Assembly (NCBI GenBank): GCA_038503035.1
Contig: JAVSML010025539.1
Location: forward strand, 450,318 to 514,317
Origin: Crocodylus rhombifer
Lineage: Eukaryota; Chordata; Crocodylia; Crocodylidae
DNA length: 64,000 nucleotides
Direction: 5' to 3'
Position 1 is the stretch's first letter. Each line of letters begins with the position of its first letter. The notes beneath the pieces are model-generated. The model made no database searches, was not told the DNA's origin, and saw only the letters and a program-made list of their open reading frames with translations. Positions 23,284-34,023 of the stretch are shown piece after piece. Both the position numbers and the translations under genes were made by a program.

Positions 23284-24934
23284 TCTTTTTATTTTATCCT
23301 TCAGTGGCTGACTTTGTTTATTTCCCCATTCTTCCTCCACCCCATTTCCTTTCCACCCCCCATTTTATTACCTACTCCCATCCCCTTAACTCTCTATTCC
23401 CAGTTTCGTGTTCCCACCCCCTCAACCCATCTCTCTCACACCTGCAGAGAGCAGGGATAGAAGCCTGTCCTGGCTCACCAGTCCTGTCGTGGAAACTCAC
23501 AGCTGTAGTTCCCAGTCAGGTCTCTGATCACCAGCCCTCTTTTGCCATGTCACAGCTGTGTAGGTATGGGACAATCAGAAATGGTTTTTTAGCCTTAAGG
23601 TGTGACTGTTCCAAACTCGATCTAGCATATTTGAACAGCTCAAAGCGCAACATGTAACAAGGTCCTGTCATGCAAATGAACAGCCACCCTGATCTCACTG
23701 GGTGTTTTTACATGTTCTCTGAGGGTAGGGACGCTCTAGTTAAAGCACATGCAAAGTGTCATGTCAAGTATCAGCATCCCCAAGCTTTAAAATGGCAGTA
23801 GGGGTGCTTTAAAGCTCGTTGAATGAACTTTAGTAAAAGTGCACCGCCTCGATTTTGAAGCACGGGGACACTATTATTAGCTCAGGAACACAAGCGATAA
23901 TTTCACTTCACTTCAGAACAAGGATGCATATTTGACCATATTCTACCTTACTGAATAGGAAAAAGCTATCCTCACTTCTTCATGTGTAGGAAACTTTCTC
24001 GTTTCCTTTTTGTCATGGAATAGATCCACAATGTGTTATTAAAATTACTCTTTTGGTATCCAGAGAAGAATAACACTAAAGTAGTCGTATAATATCTTAA
24101 AAAAATAAACTAATAAAACTTATGGCTGTTCAGGAAGTGGTGAATCTAATAGACTTTATCAAATATAGATTCTCTAATGAATTGATAGAGCTCCTTAGTT
24201 CTCTTCTTTTAGCTGTATCTTTTAAGTGATTAATGGAAAAATTGTAAACTTCCAAAATTAACATCGAACAAACAACAGGGGATGTTCTTTACATAGAAAC
24301 AACACTATTCCACCATGCATATAGAAATAAGCCCATTGGCAAATGTGAACAATTGCCTTGTGATTAATCTCAAGGCTCAGTTGCCTTAGCAACCTAAATT
24401 GTTTGGACTAAATGATATACACCCAGAATCATTCACATCCACCCAATAAATGGTTTCTAATGACATCCATGGCATTAGAAAAACCATGATTAACTTCTCT
24501 CCATTATGAAGAATAGCAGATTATTATGACTGCATATCCTAGGATAAATTCAGTTATTCACTTGGCCTTTATTTTTAGGGGCATTTTTCAATATTTATTT
24601 CTTACAGACTTCATTTTTATAAAGATTGCTTGGTTCAAATATCTAGGTTACTTTCCCTATATAATTAGGCACATAAATAGAAAAATAACAAAATATTAGA
24701 TACAGATCTTCACACAGATTACGGAGGCATGGTGCTTTTTATGTAAAATCTATGTTGGTGACCCTGCCTGGTTATACTTAGTCAATTTCCTTGGGCTGAA
24801 TTGAGGGTTACTGGTCTGTAATTCTTGTGATCATTTTGGGTTCCTTTTCTGAAAATTCCCTGTGTAAATACTTTTCCTACTGTGAACAGTGTTTGTGGGA
24901 ATTTTTAAGATATAATATACCACCTTGCTAGTAT
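23284..24934. other. Mostly AT-rich stretch, nothing firmly recognised
   Basis: Pyrimidine-rich sequence lies at 23280-23440. A 'gggtgtttttacatgttctc' start near 23700 followed by 'gtaggggtgctttaaag' may be a decayed MITE, but no partner terminus was found. Confidence 0.45.
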
Positions 24935-25390
24935 GTACTACAAGTTTCCCTTGCTTTATGCTGTATGTATGTTCCTGGAAAACACCGCATAACTTAAATT
25001 TGCATAAAGGGAACCCACTTAACAATGTAACAAATAGGGATATGTTCCGAAACCTTGACTGTACTGACCCCCAGACCCACTTCTGTCACTTTTACAGGAC
25101 AGTTTTGGTACTTGCCGGAGGCAGACAGTACACACAAGCACTGGGCACTATCATAATGGGGATGGCAACTACAGAAACACGTGTCGCAGACAACAAGCGA
25201 GGAGCACAGATGCACACAGGAGACTATATTTTTGGTGCGTGTCACTCCCACAGTGCACCACACAAAGCCTCCAACTGCGGCCTTCCAACACACTGATCAC
25301 ACAAGAATAACTCTACCTCACATACAGTGAATTTTTGCTATGAAAAGGGTCATTGCATAAGAGTGAATTTGCACATACAGAACATTTATA
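24935..25390. mobile_element. Possible DNA transposon remnant
   Basis: The left part ('tgttcctggaaaacaccgcataact', near 24969, with 'aaatttgcataaagggaacc') and the right part ('gggtcattgcataagagtgaatttgcacatacagaacat', 25345-25383) carry similar 'gcataa...aatttgca' motifs in roughly inverted arrangement. The interior is moderately GC-rich and non-coding. Family and target-site duplication are undetermined. Confidence 0.35.
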
Positions 25391-26380
25391 AAGTGACAGA
25401 AACCCATAAATAAAATATTTTATTTAGATAATAAAATATGTAAGCATCTTTTAGAGGATGAGTACTCTTTCCTGGGTCTGCATAATGAACCAATACTGAA
25501 TTTCAAAAGAAGGATTTCAAAATCCAAGGTTTGACCAATTCTGAAGTTTAGGTCCACGTTTGTCCCACACAGAGAAGGTCATTAGAAGACGTATTTTCTA
25601 GTAGTACCAACCACAGGCAAATGTATAAATGGATGAAGTAAAAGACCTCCATTGTACATTGCCAATACTTAAGTTATTTAGGTTTTGCAGTTGTTGATGC
25701 GGGGGGGGGAGGTTGGACAAAATATCTTTCTATGCCTTATTGCCTTTTATATGATGACAAGTTGTTCTTATCCTAAAGTTAAAGGAAATTTGCAGAGAAC
25801 AAGTTTTCTATTATTACATATACAAGAAAAAAGTACATCTTGTTATACTGCACTTAATTCAAAATTCACTGGTAACGGTGTGAAATGTTTAAAACTATCA
25901 ATTTAGTAATTGTTATAGTACTACTTAAACTAAGTTTGCACGTCTGGTAGCTTTTCATTTACTAGTAGCAGTAGCACCACATTCTGGAATTTCCTCCTCT
26001 TTCTTCTGTTTTGAGAAATATAGATTTAGAAACTAGGGTGTTCATGGCTTAGTGATCGTACTCTTCCACTCTGGGCCAATATGACTACCAAATTAAGAAG
26101 GAATTTCCCATAGGTCAGAATGACAAGGACCTGGGAGGCGGGGGTTGCCTTCCTTATTAGTGTGGGGCTTAGCTCTTTTCCTAGGATTTTCTGAGCATAT
26201 GTTAAATAAATACTTCCCTATCATTGCAATGGCAAGGCATTGGCTACTTCCTCCTCTGCCTAGCTCAAAGCTGTGTCATGTTGGATGTTCCAGGTGTTTT
26301 GGATATTGTTTTTAGTAGTTGTAGGTGAAGATTCAAAGTCGTGATTTGAGGATTCCTTTGGTTAATGATAGTGTGCAAGT
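25391..26380. other. AT-rich stretch, nothing recognised
   Basis: No supported feature; a G-run is at 25700-25709. Confidence 0.5.
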
Positions 26381-26427
26381 TGGGGAACTGGAATGGATGG
26401 CCCAGAAGATCCCTTTCAATCCTATGT
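26381..26427 (+). mobile_element. CR1-like LINE 3' tail fragment
   Basis: 'actggaatggatggcccagaagatccctttcaatcctatg' in pattern matches the conserved segment just before CR1 3' ends ('...gatctcccagggtcccttccaa..ctatg'). Only about 45 bp is recognisable. Confidence 0.55.
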
Positions 26428-27345
26428 TTATTTATTCTTGTGTAATAACAACAGATATAAGATTTTTTTAAAAATATTAAATATGATAATACATTGACCC
26501 AAATAAAAATAATGTTATCCAAAACTTAGCATGAAATTCATAAAGGAACAATGCATATTTCTCATACTCGAGCACTCCAAACATTACTTGAATTTCAGGT
26601 TGTAATTATTAACAGCACACTTGCAAAAGAAATAATTTAATTTGCATGCAGTTTGTCTTTGGAGTATTCACAGTATTCACTGTCCTCTATTATAGACCTC
26701 AATTTACCTTTTGTTCCACACAAACTTTCTGTTCTCTCATTCTCATAATTGCAAATTGTAAGCACCTTGGAGAAGTTGAATCAATATTATAGACAATAAC
26801 CGTATAACACCATTATAGCTTACACCTACCCCTTCAATTGGTATTGAATATATACCCTTGTAGGATGAAAAGGGGCATGGTGCTGCTGCTGGATTAGCTA
26901 TCTTGCATGATTTTTTTTGTAAATCTTCAAGGCTTTTGCTAGAAAAGTGTGTTTATTGTGTCTTTCTGGCTCATATCCAATTGAATAATTACATTTTGCC
27001 TACCTAACTTTTCTATTTTTGTTTCTATACAACATTCTTTCAGTGGTCAATTGCTGTTTAGAGTTGCTGTGCACTGCTTTATGATGGGATAATGCAGTTT
27101 TTAAATGGACAAAGTAGTCTCTACTTTTTAAAGTTGGCAGAAGTTTTAGTATGTTTGGATAACACCTACCTCTTCCACTGTCATTGATACAAATATCCAA
27201 TGCAATTAGATGAAATTGACTATTCTACTCTGGCCTGATACCTATACAGTTGTTTAGATTGCACTAATGGCCTGGCATCCAGTGGTCAGACGAGAAGCAG
27301 AAGTTAGAGATCTAGGTCACCTTTCAGTAGCTATTGAGCTACTGT
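26428..27345. other. AT-rich stretch, nothing recognised
   Basis: No supported feature. Confidence 0.55.
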
Positions 27346-27830
27346 GGGCACATCTACACATGAATATTCATGTGACGCAGTAAACTCCAGTGTGGTTTGA
27401 ACCAGAGTTTATTGCTCCTGAGTGCACTTTTTAAGTGTGTGCCCAGGACTGTAGCACATTGAGCCAGGTTGGAGCAGCCCCAGCTGGCAGGGGGGGGCTA
27501 TGGGGTCAGCCTGCCAGGCCAGGGCTGCTCCAACCTAGCTCAATGTGCTGTGGAGGGCCTGCTATAGCACAATGGTGCTACAGTGAGGGGTAGCTGGCAG
27601 GCAGCCCCGCACTGTTGCATCCTCATGTCCCAGCCAGCCTTGGTCACTGTCTACACATGTCGCACCAGAGTAAATAGCTTCGCTAGAGGATAGTATTTGC
27701 ATCTGCCATACTAACCTATGGCAGTGAGTTGGTTTACTATGGCCTAATAGCTCCATATGTGTAGACAGAGATGTTTTACTATGGAGGTAATTAGATTACT
27801 CGACAGTAAACATCTCATGTAGATGTGCCC
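27346..27830. mobile_element. ~485-bp MITE (family A, copy 2), best preserved
   Basis: It begins 'gggcacatctacacatg' and ends 'catgtagatgtgccc', a clear inverted pair. The outer arms include 'aaactccag...ccagagttta'. The central stem pairs 'agcacattgagccaggttgg' (about 27451) with 'ccaacctagctcaatgtgct' (about 27531), giving a near-perfect hairpin. There is no coding capacity. Confidence 0.85.
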
Positions 27831-29483
27831 TGTATGTTTAAATTGCTACAAAATAATGATTGAAATACCTTTTTACAAGCTCTTTAGCATCTTCAAATAA
27901 AATATGCAAAATAAAACAAGTACCAAATCATAATAACAGTGTATTCTACTGCATAACAGATTCTTTATAAAATCCCATAAATCATGAGGTAATATATATT
28001 TTATTGTATTCTTTCTGATTACGTTTGCTATCAGAATACTAATGATTGCTATATTGAATAGTTCTCAAATAAAATAATTTTTAAAAATAATTTGAAAGCA
28101 AATGCTATCAAGTAATATAGACATATGGATAATCTAATTTTTGTTTTATGTAGATAGATTTGCTTTAGGGAGGCCTTAGTACTGTAAACCTCAAGATTAA
28201 CTAGACTGGAAATAATGTATTTGCATGCCAGCATGATATATCCAGCCCTTCATTGTGCTTGCATAAATCCATTTTGTAGCATGCACTTCATGGATATATA
28301 TTTTCATGTAAATCCTAAAACATCAATTACTTGTAAAATCTAAAACATCGGTCATTTGATATTTTTTCAATGAGGACATTTCCTGTTACAGTTCTATAAA
28401 GTAGTGTCTTGCCATAGTTCTTGGGCAAAATTTCTCTTCCTTCTGTTTTGAAATGTCCTTTAAAACAATTTCCCATTCTCCATCCTATAGATGGCCTTAT
28501 TTGTGCTCTGTTTAATATCTGTGACTCTGAAGACCATTACGAAGATCATAATGAGGAAAGTGTGAGAGCATGTGCAACTTTTTTTGTTCAAATTCGGATG
28601 CATTTAAATATAAATGTATCTGGGTTATTTTCCTGGACTAAGAACAATAATTGACTACGCATGTTTTCTTTTTTTTTATGTTTGTTTTCTTTACATCAAA
28701 GGACAAATCCTGTCCCACGAGTTCTGTGAGGTTATTCACATAAGTAATGTAACCAGGATTTTGACCCAAAGTACATTTAAATTTGTTTGTTCACTAGAAC
28801 TGGGAAAGACTTTTCTTATCTAATAACATTTTTTGAGACCTTGAAAGTTTACTCCAATGTATAGTGGGATAAAAAGTCCAGATCTTGAACATGTTTGAAA
28901 ATCAGGAGTCTATTTCTATAGCCTTTTGAAAAGTTCAAAATTCACATTTTGTTAGAGCAAAAATGTTTATTTGAAAGAAGGTGTATGTATATTAAAAGCA
29001 TAGCTTTTAATAGATAAAATACTATTTGATAGATTATATCTAGCTGGTTAAGTGAAACTGATATTATGAGAAATGTTTAAAGACTGGGTAAATTGAAAGA
29101 AATGTGCTAGAAACTACTTTATTTTTCTTAGGTGCTTCCTTTCTCACTTGCAGTTTTAGTGCACTCTTCAACTGCATTTTGGCAGAATATTTTGTCTCAG
29201 TTCTTAGAATTAAGTACTTTCATATTTTCTTTGCACAGTTATGTTTCACTGCATGGAAGTCATCACTTATAATCTGCAAAATTTGTAGTCAGAGCAGTAT
29301 ATTTTCCTAATAAAAATACATAATTCTCTTTTTTCTAGATTAGTTGTTTTTCTTTCTTCCATGGTTCAGCTCACCAGATGCACATTTCATTTTTGTGACT
29401 TCAAAGTAACAGAGTTTTGTTGAGAAGAAACACATTTGTAGTATAAAAATGGTGTGAAATTATGAACAACATTAAACAGAAAA
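27831..29483. other. AT-rich stretch, nothing recognised
   Basis: Strongly AT-rich DNA without a supported gene or repeat boundary. Confidence 0.55.
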
Positions 29484-29676
29484 TTTCATATATTTCATAG
29501 ATTTCATAGACGCCTCAGCCCTGGGGTTTATATGTGAGCCAGACCCTGGCCCTTCTGGTCAGCTGGAAGGGACCTCAGAAGATCATCGAGTCCAGCCCCC
29601 CGCTCAAAGGGCAGGAAGTCAGCTGGGGTCATAGGATCCCAGCAAGATAAGCATCCAATTTGCTCTTGAAGGATAA
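29484..29676 (-). mobile_element. CR1 LINE 3' tail with inserted foreign 54-nt segment
   Basis: On the minus strand this reads as a CR1 3' untranslated end: 'tgctgggatcctatgacccc', then 'gacttcctgcc', 'ggactcgatgatct', 'gaggtcccttccag', and finally 'tctatgaaatctatgaaat'. Compared with the CR1 tail at 59440-59546, the short 'ccctagt' between 'cttccag' and 'tctatgaaatc' is replaced by a longer segment (29512-29565). That segment matches 31085-31138 at 53 of 54 positions. The tail is 5'-truncated near 29676, as is usual for CR1. Confidence 0.85.
29512..29565 (-). repeat. 54-nt segment duplicated at 31085-31138
   Basis: Same orientation as the copy at 31085-31138, with one mismatch by my reading (position ~29550 g versus t). 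It contains 'catataaacc' on the minus strand. It sits inside the CR1 tail. Confidence 0.9.
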
Positions 29677-29776
29677 AAATGATAAAAAGCATTCAGATAA
29701 TATGGTAGACTTCATGCAACCTAAAAATTTCTAGAAAATGTGCAAGTTAGGTCCTTATTGCATTTTATTTAGATTT

Positions 29777-29872
29777 CAGAGAAAGCTTTTAAGCTGCTAG
29801 TTAACAAATCTTGACTAGGTTACCAAAATATTAATGTTGCAACAAAATATTCAGAGCAAGTGCTCAACTATT
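29777..29872. repeat. Left arm of a diverged inverted duplication
   Basis: The reverse complement of this ~95-bp segment matches 32205-32283 ('attttgttgcaacattnatattttgg', 'ttaactag.agcttaaaagctt') and then 31814-31838 ('aatagctaagcacttgctctgaata'). In the left arm these two parts are contiguous; on the right they are separated by about 370 bp. Confidence 0.8.
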
Positions 29873-30252
29873 TAGATTGTAGTAAGCATTGTAGTGCTAT
29901 ATCATGAGTTAGAACAGGTACTGAACAGTTCCATGGTAAATCTTACTATGATCTCAGCTTACTCTGGATAGGCTGGAGCTGGCTGTACCTCCCTTCCCAT
30001 CACTGACCTTAGCACCAGCCACCATAGCTCACATGTCTGCACATGAGGATATGCAACCCCTATTCCCAGACTCTCCCCCTTTCCTGTTGCATGCCCAGCA
30101 CTGCCCAGCCCTCGAGCACCTGCCCCTGGCATACTGGGGTGATCTGGGTCTCTGCCACTGGTGGTGAGCAGCCAGAAGCACTGGGAGCTGAGCCTGGGCA
30201 AGTGTGCCACTCATTCCACTGGATCCACTAGCTAAGGTGCTACTCCTGCCAC
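29873..30252. other. GC-rich unassigned segment
   Basis: From 29945 the sequence turns GC-rich with overlapping open frames but no domain. It resembles the interior of the non-autonomous elements in this window. I cannot assign it. Confidence 0.4.
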
Positions 30253-31321
30253 TGTCACAAACCAGCCCTTGTACAGTGCTTGGGCTAGAACTAACAATCA
30301 AGTGATTGTCTGTCTCAGTGCCAGCATCACATCAGGGCCATTTTAAGACTTCATTGTAGTCCTGGGGTTAGGATCCGTCTCGGCACAGGGTCCTGGAGGA
30401 TGGCCATGATCTCCCCAAGGCCCCCCTTACCGTGCCAAGTTGGCCCAATGACCACCTCAATTCTCTCCTGCCACGTCTTTGTTGGTAAGTATATATTAGG
30501 GAGGCTGCCTTTATGTCATCTTGGACGTGGTTCTGCTGTACTCTGACCCTGTGGGCTCCTGGACCCCTTGTGGGTCCTGTTCTGCAATGGGTGTTTCGGG
30601 GCATCCTAGCCTTATGGGCTATGCATGGCTCCAACCACCCCTTTACCGCCTCAAGCCTTGCAGATGGAAGTGACATTGATCAGTTTGGGCCTTGTTACAG
30701 TTTGGCCCCCTGGTCCTCCTCGGACTCTCCACAGCCCTGTCTTGCACTGCACCTTCACTGGCGCCAGGTCGGTGCACCCCCCCCAAAATGCTGTGCCCCC
30801 CCTCGTGCTGGGGTCCTCACCCTGCCGTGGATCCCTTATGAGGCCTCCTACATTCACTAATACCCTCACCCAAGCCACTGGTCTTAAACAATAAACAAAA
30901 AAAACAAGCCCCTGGGCTATAACATAAATCCAAGCTACCCAGCTATAACATCATTCGAGCCGTGCCAAGGGTGTTCCATCCCTCACCAGTATCAGAGGCT
31001 GTACCTGCAGTCAGGCCTCTTCCCTTTTGCTTGCTCTGGGCAAGCTCCTTCCCCGTTACCTGCTGGCAGGGAACTGCCATCCTGGCCTCAGCCCTGGGGT
31101 TTATATGTGAGCCAGACCCTGTCCCTTCTGGTCAGCTGACCGCTGGCAGGTATCGGCCACTAGCTCACTCTGGTTGCCCTGGTAACCAGCAGCTGGGGTT
31201 CCCCACTCACTACTCGGGCTCTTACCCTAGCAGTTTCTACTCTTAAAAGGAGCAGGGCACCTAAGTGCTCTGCAGCAGGACCCAAAATCAACTAATTGTC
31301 AGTCCCAGCCTCTGTACTACA
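30253..31321 (-). mobile_element. Candidate LTR-like unit (~1.07 kb)
   Basis: Read on the minus strand, the unit could start 'tgtagtacagagg' (31321) and end 'ggtttgtgaca' (30253), giving TG...CA ends. It has a plausible TATA box, 'cacatataaacccc', about 215 bp inside (around 31105). No convincing target-site duplication, second LTR or coding region was found, so this may be a solo LTR or another repeat type. The 54-nt TATA-containing part recurs in the CR1 tail at 29512. Confidence 0.35.
31085..31138 (-). repeat. 54-nt segment duplicated at 29512-29565
   Basis: Matches the insert in the CR1 tail at 53 of 54 positions. Here it lies within the LTR-like unit and includes its candidate TATA box. 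Confidence 0.9.
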
Positions 31322-31813
31322 CCGAAATCTTGAACTTGTATTATCTTGAGGGAGTGGTGTGATGATAGCTGAATGCATATTATTTAATGTGAACTGAAGA
31401 TATTCCTCCCACAAAAGAAGTCATAACTTTGCTATAATACAGTCTCACTTAACATATATTTTGCTGCTTGAACACACACAAGGTTGCATTTTAAGTGCAG
31501 GTAACATATTCTATGTGTAACTTAGACTACTTTTGAGAAACTTTGTACTGAACTATGTACTAACTATGAGTATAGGAGAATGTATATTTTTGCTATTTTC
31601 ATTAGAAAAAAGTAGTTGTTTCCACAATCTAAGCTATGTATAGTGGGCTCATCTGTCAATCAGTAACTGGCCCAGGGTACACACAGGTAGTTAATCCTTT
31701 CAACCTGTCTTCAGCCTTTGCAGGGGGGTACTATTAGCCACAGTACTGACCAGATCTATCCATTTCAAGGCTGCTATTATAAGGAAACAAAGTAGTAACC
31801 TTTAATGCCTGTG

Positions 31814-31838
31814 AATAGCTAAGCACTTGCTCTGAATA
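31814..31838. repeat. Right arm, part 1, of the inverted duplication
   Basis: Matches the reverse complement of the distal end of 29777-29872 with two or three mismatches over 25 bp. Confidence 0.7.
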
Positions 31839-32204
31839 ACAAGGTAAAAAGTTTTAATGAGGTATGAACACCTGAGTTTAGAGTGTTCCTATATGAATCA
31901 GTTGATATGCTTAATGTTTTTAGGCAAATTAAGTTTAATATAGAAATAAATGAGATTTGATAATAACTAGTGCCATTTAACTGTCTGAAAACCTCTTAAT
32001 GGCTTGTACTAGATGTTGCTGGATCAGGGTTTAAAGAGTTTTTAATTCCACACTATATCTGAATCATTTGATCCATAAAGAGAGCTTGGCTAGGGAATTG
32101 TTTTGAAAAAAAATTAGATGTTTTATGTGATGCAGTTGTCAGTCATTTTGTATGTAAATTGGAAATCATTGACCAATCTGCCGCCTTGTGTTGACTTGAT
32201 GAGG
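31839..32204. other. ~366-bp sequence that interrupts the right arm
   Basis: AT-rich sequence present between the two parts of the right arm and absent from the left arm. It is either an insertion here or a deletion in the left copy. I see no clear terminal repeat. Confidence 0.5.
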
Positions 32205-32283
32205 TTATATTTTGTTGCAACATTGATATTTTGGTAACATAGCCAAGATGGGTTAACTAGTAGCTTAAAAGCTTTATCTGCAA
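32205..32283. repeat. Right arm, part 2, of the inverted duplication
   Basis: Reverse complement of most of 29777-29850 with scattered substitutions, including the exact motif 'attttgttgcaacatt'. Confidence 0.8.
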
Positions 32284-33043
32284 TTGGTCCTGGAATCTTC
32301 ATAGTCAGGTACAGGGAAGGAGTGTTTTGTGTGTCTGGGCTAACATTTTTTTTTGGCTCAGCTACTTCTGGGGTATATTATACTTTGAGTCTTTTTGAAC
32401 TGCATAGACTGTACTTTATATTCAATTCCTTTAAGGCGCTACATCAAGTGTATAAATAGTATGCTATAGTCACTTAAAAATTATAAGGGGGGGGATTTAC
32501 GTTGTTTTACTCCACAATACAGGGTAGTCAGGCCCTAAACATATGTCCATCATTAGATCCAATCTTGCTGATTCCTGAAGGTCCTCAGTTTCCATTCAGC
32601 CCAACACCAAGTCATGCTTAAGTTTATCCCTAGAAGTTAGAGGTCCATATAGATGCTTTGTTCCTTAGATTTTGACATTCAATCTTTAAAAAGCTGGAGA
32701 TAAGTAAGTTATACCTGCTCCTAGCTTTGTAAATTTACAAAGCCTATTTAAATAGCCTATGAGTAACTTCATAATGTTCCTGAGATAAGACTTCTGAAGG
32801 GTGGTTTCCAATAAGTATTTTGTGATTGAACATTCACCTTCAGAATTTACTTTATGGTTCTATTTTTGTTGATTTGGGAAGTTCAGGGTCTTACAATACA
32901 TGTTTCATTAACAACTGTCAACTTTGAAAATGTGTAATTATTTTTTACAGAATGTTGAGAAAATATGTTTTGGAGCCAAACCTCAATTTTGGCTTTGTAC
33001 AGTGCAAGTCTTGGTTCTGCTACAGCTATGTATCTTTTCTATG
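32284..33043. other. AT-rich stretch, nothing recognised
   Basis: No supported feature. A G-run occurs near 32487-32494. Confidence 0.5.
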
Positions 33044-33053
33044 NNNNNNNNNN
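33044..33053. other. Assembly gap (10 N)
   Basis: Ten undetermined bases, followed at once by a C-run. The true length of the missing sequence is unknown, and the flanks cannot be assumed contiguous. Confidence 1.
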
Positions 33054-33840
33054 CCCCCCACTTCCTCCTCCCTCAGTTCAGAAGTGCTTTAGGAGAGTCA
33101 TTTAGGGAATTTTGGTGAGCTGTTGTGGAAGTGGTGTGGCAACCTTTGCTCCCAGGGAAAGGCTGTATATCTGTATGGAGAGTGACTGTGGCTCCAGACA
33201 ACATGTATGCACCCCACACATCTGGGCTGGATTATATGATCTGAACAGAAAACTGCAGGAAAAACTCCAAAGGAACCAAGCTGATTAATGGCTACAGCCA
33301 GCCCAACCACACAGCTGACTAAAACAAAGGACCATCAAAAGAAAGAAGGGGAAAGACCAAGCTTACCCTCTAGGTCTGGGCTGCAGGTGATTTGGGTCAC
33401 AGCTCCACTTAGAGTAGAAAGTTGCAAGCCTTAGCCCTGGCCCAAAACTGGCAGGATTAGTCAAACTCCCAGGTTCCAACCCTGTTTAAGTTGCCAGGTC
33501 TAACTCCTGGCCAGCAAACCCAAGGAGCTAATAATTTTTCTTTTACTATTAATCCCTTAACATCTCAAAAGAGAAAAAGGGGAAGAAAAGGAAGAGAGAG
33601 GAGTTCCCAGACACTAAGACAATTCTCCCTCTCTCTCCCCTCTAACTGAGCTTCCCTTTTTGCTATCTGAAAACTCCTTCTCCCTTGCAGGAGACTTCAC
33701 TCTTCAGCAGCCCCTAGCAGCTTCTCCTCCCCCAGACCAGCCTACCTCACTTTATATCCCTTTGCATGACACCACCCTGCCCTTGTCTAGTCAAGGAGTG
33801 TCATACTCCAGTTTGTCTCCTAACCAGCTGGCCTGAAGAA
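33054..33840 (-). mobile_element. Candidate retroelement regulatory/leader segment
   Basis: On the minus strand there is a good TATA box, 'gggatataaagtgagg' (about 33745-33760), followed by several hundred bases of purine-rich leader-like sequence. It resembles the U3-R-U5 style of LTR elements, but no ends, target-site duplication or coding sequence could be defined, and the assembly gap lies at its far side. I hold this only as a possibility. Confidence 0.25.
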
Positions 33841-34023
33841 TCCTCTGCTTCCCATGGCCAGTGAGACTAGATGGTTTTACATATTTTCCCCAGATACAGG
33901 ACCCAGCTTGCCATGTGCTGAGCATGTGGCCAAAACACAGGGACCATCTTGCCTGCATACAAAAAAAAGAACACACACACAAAAACACAATATAATGATG
34001 CAGGTTGTGCAAAACACATTATG
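33841..34023. other. Spacer with A/AC-rich tract
   Basis: An A-run followed by 'acacacacac' at about 33960-33982; otherwise nothing recognised. Confidence 0.6.

Noticed and set aside
23037..23657. 206-codon open frame with a Phe/Lys-rich middle
   Set aside because: It crosses a poly-A/poly-T tract and C-rich low-complexity DNA, and shows no domain or start context that I can defend.
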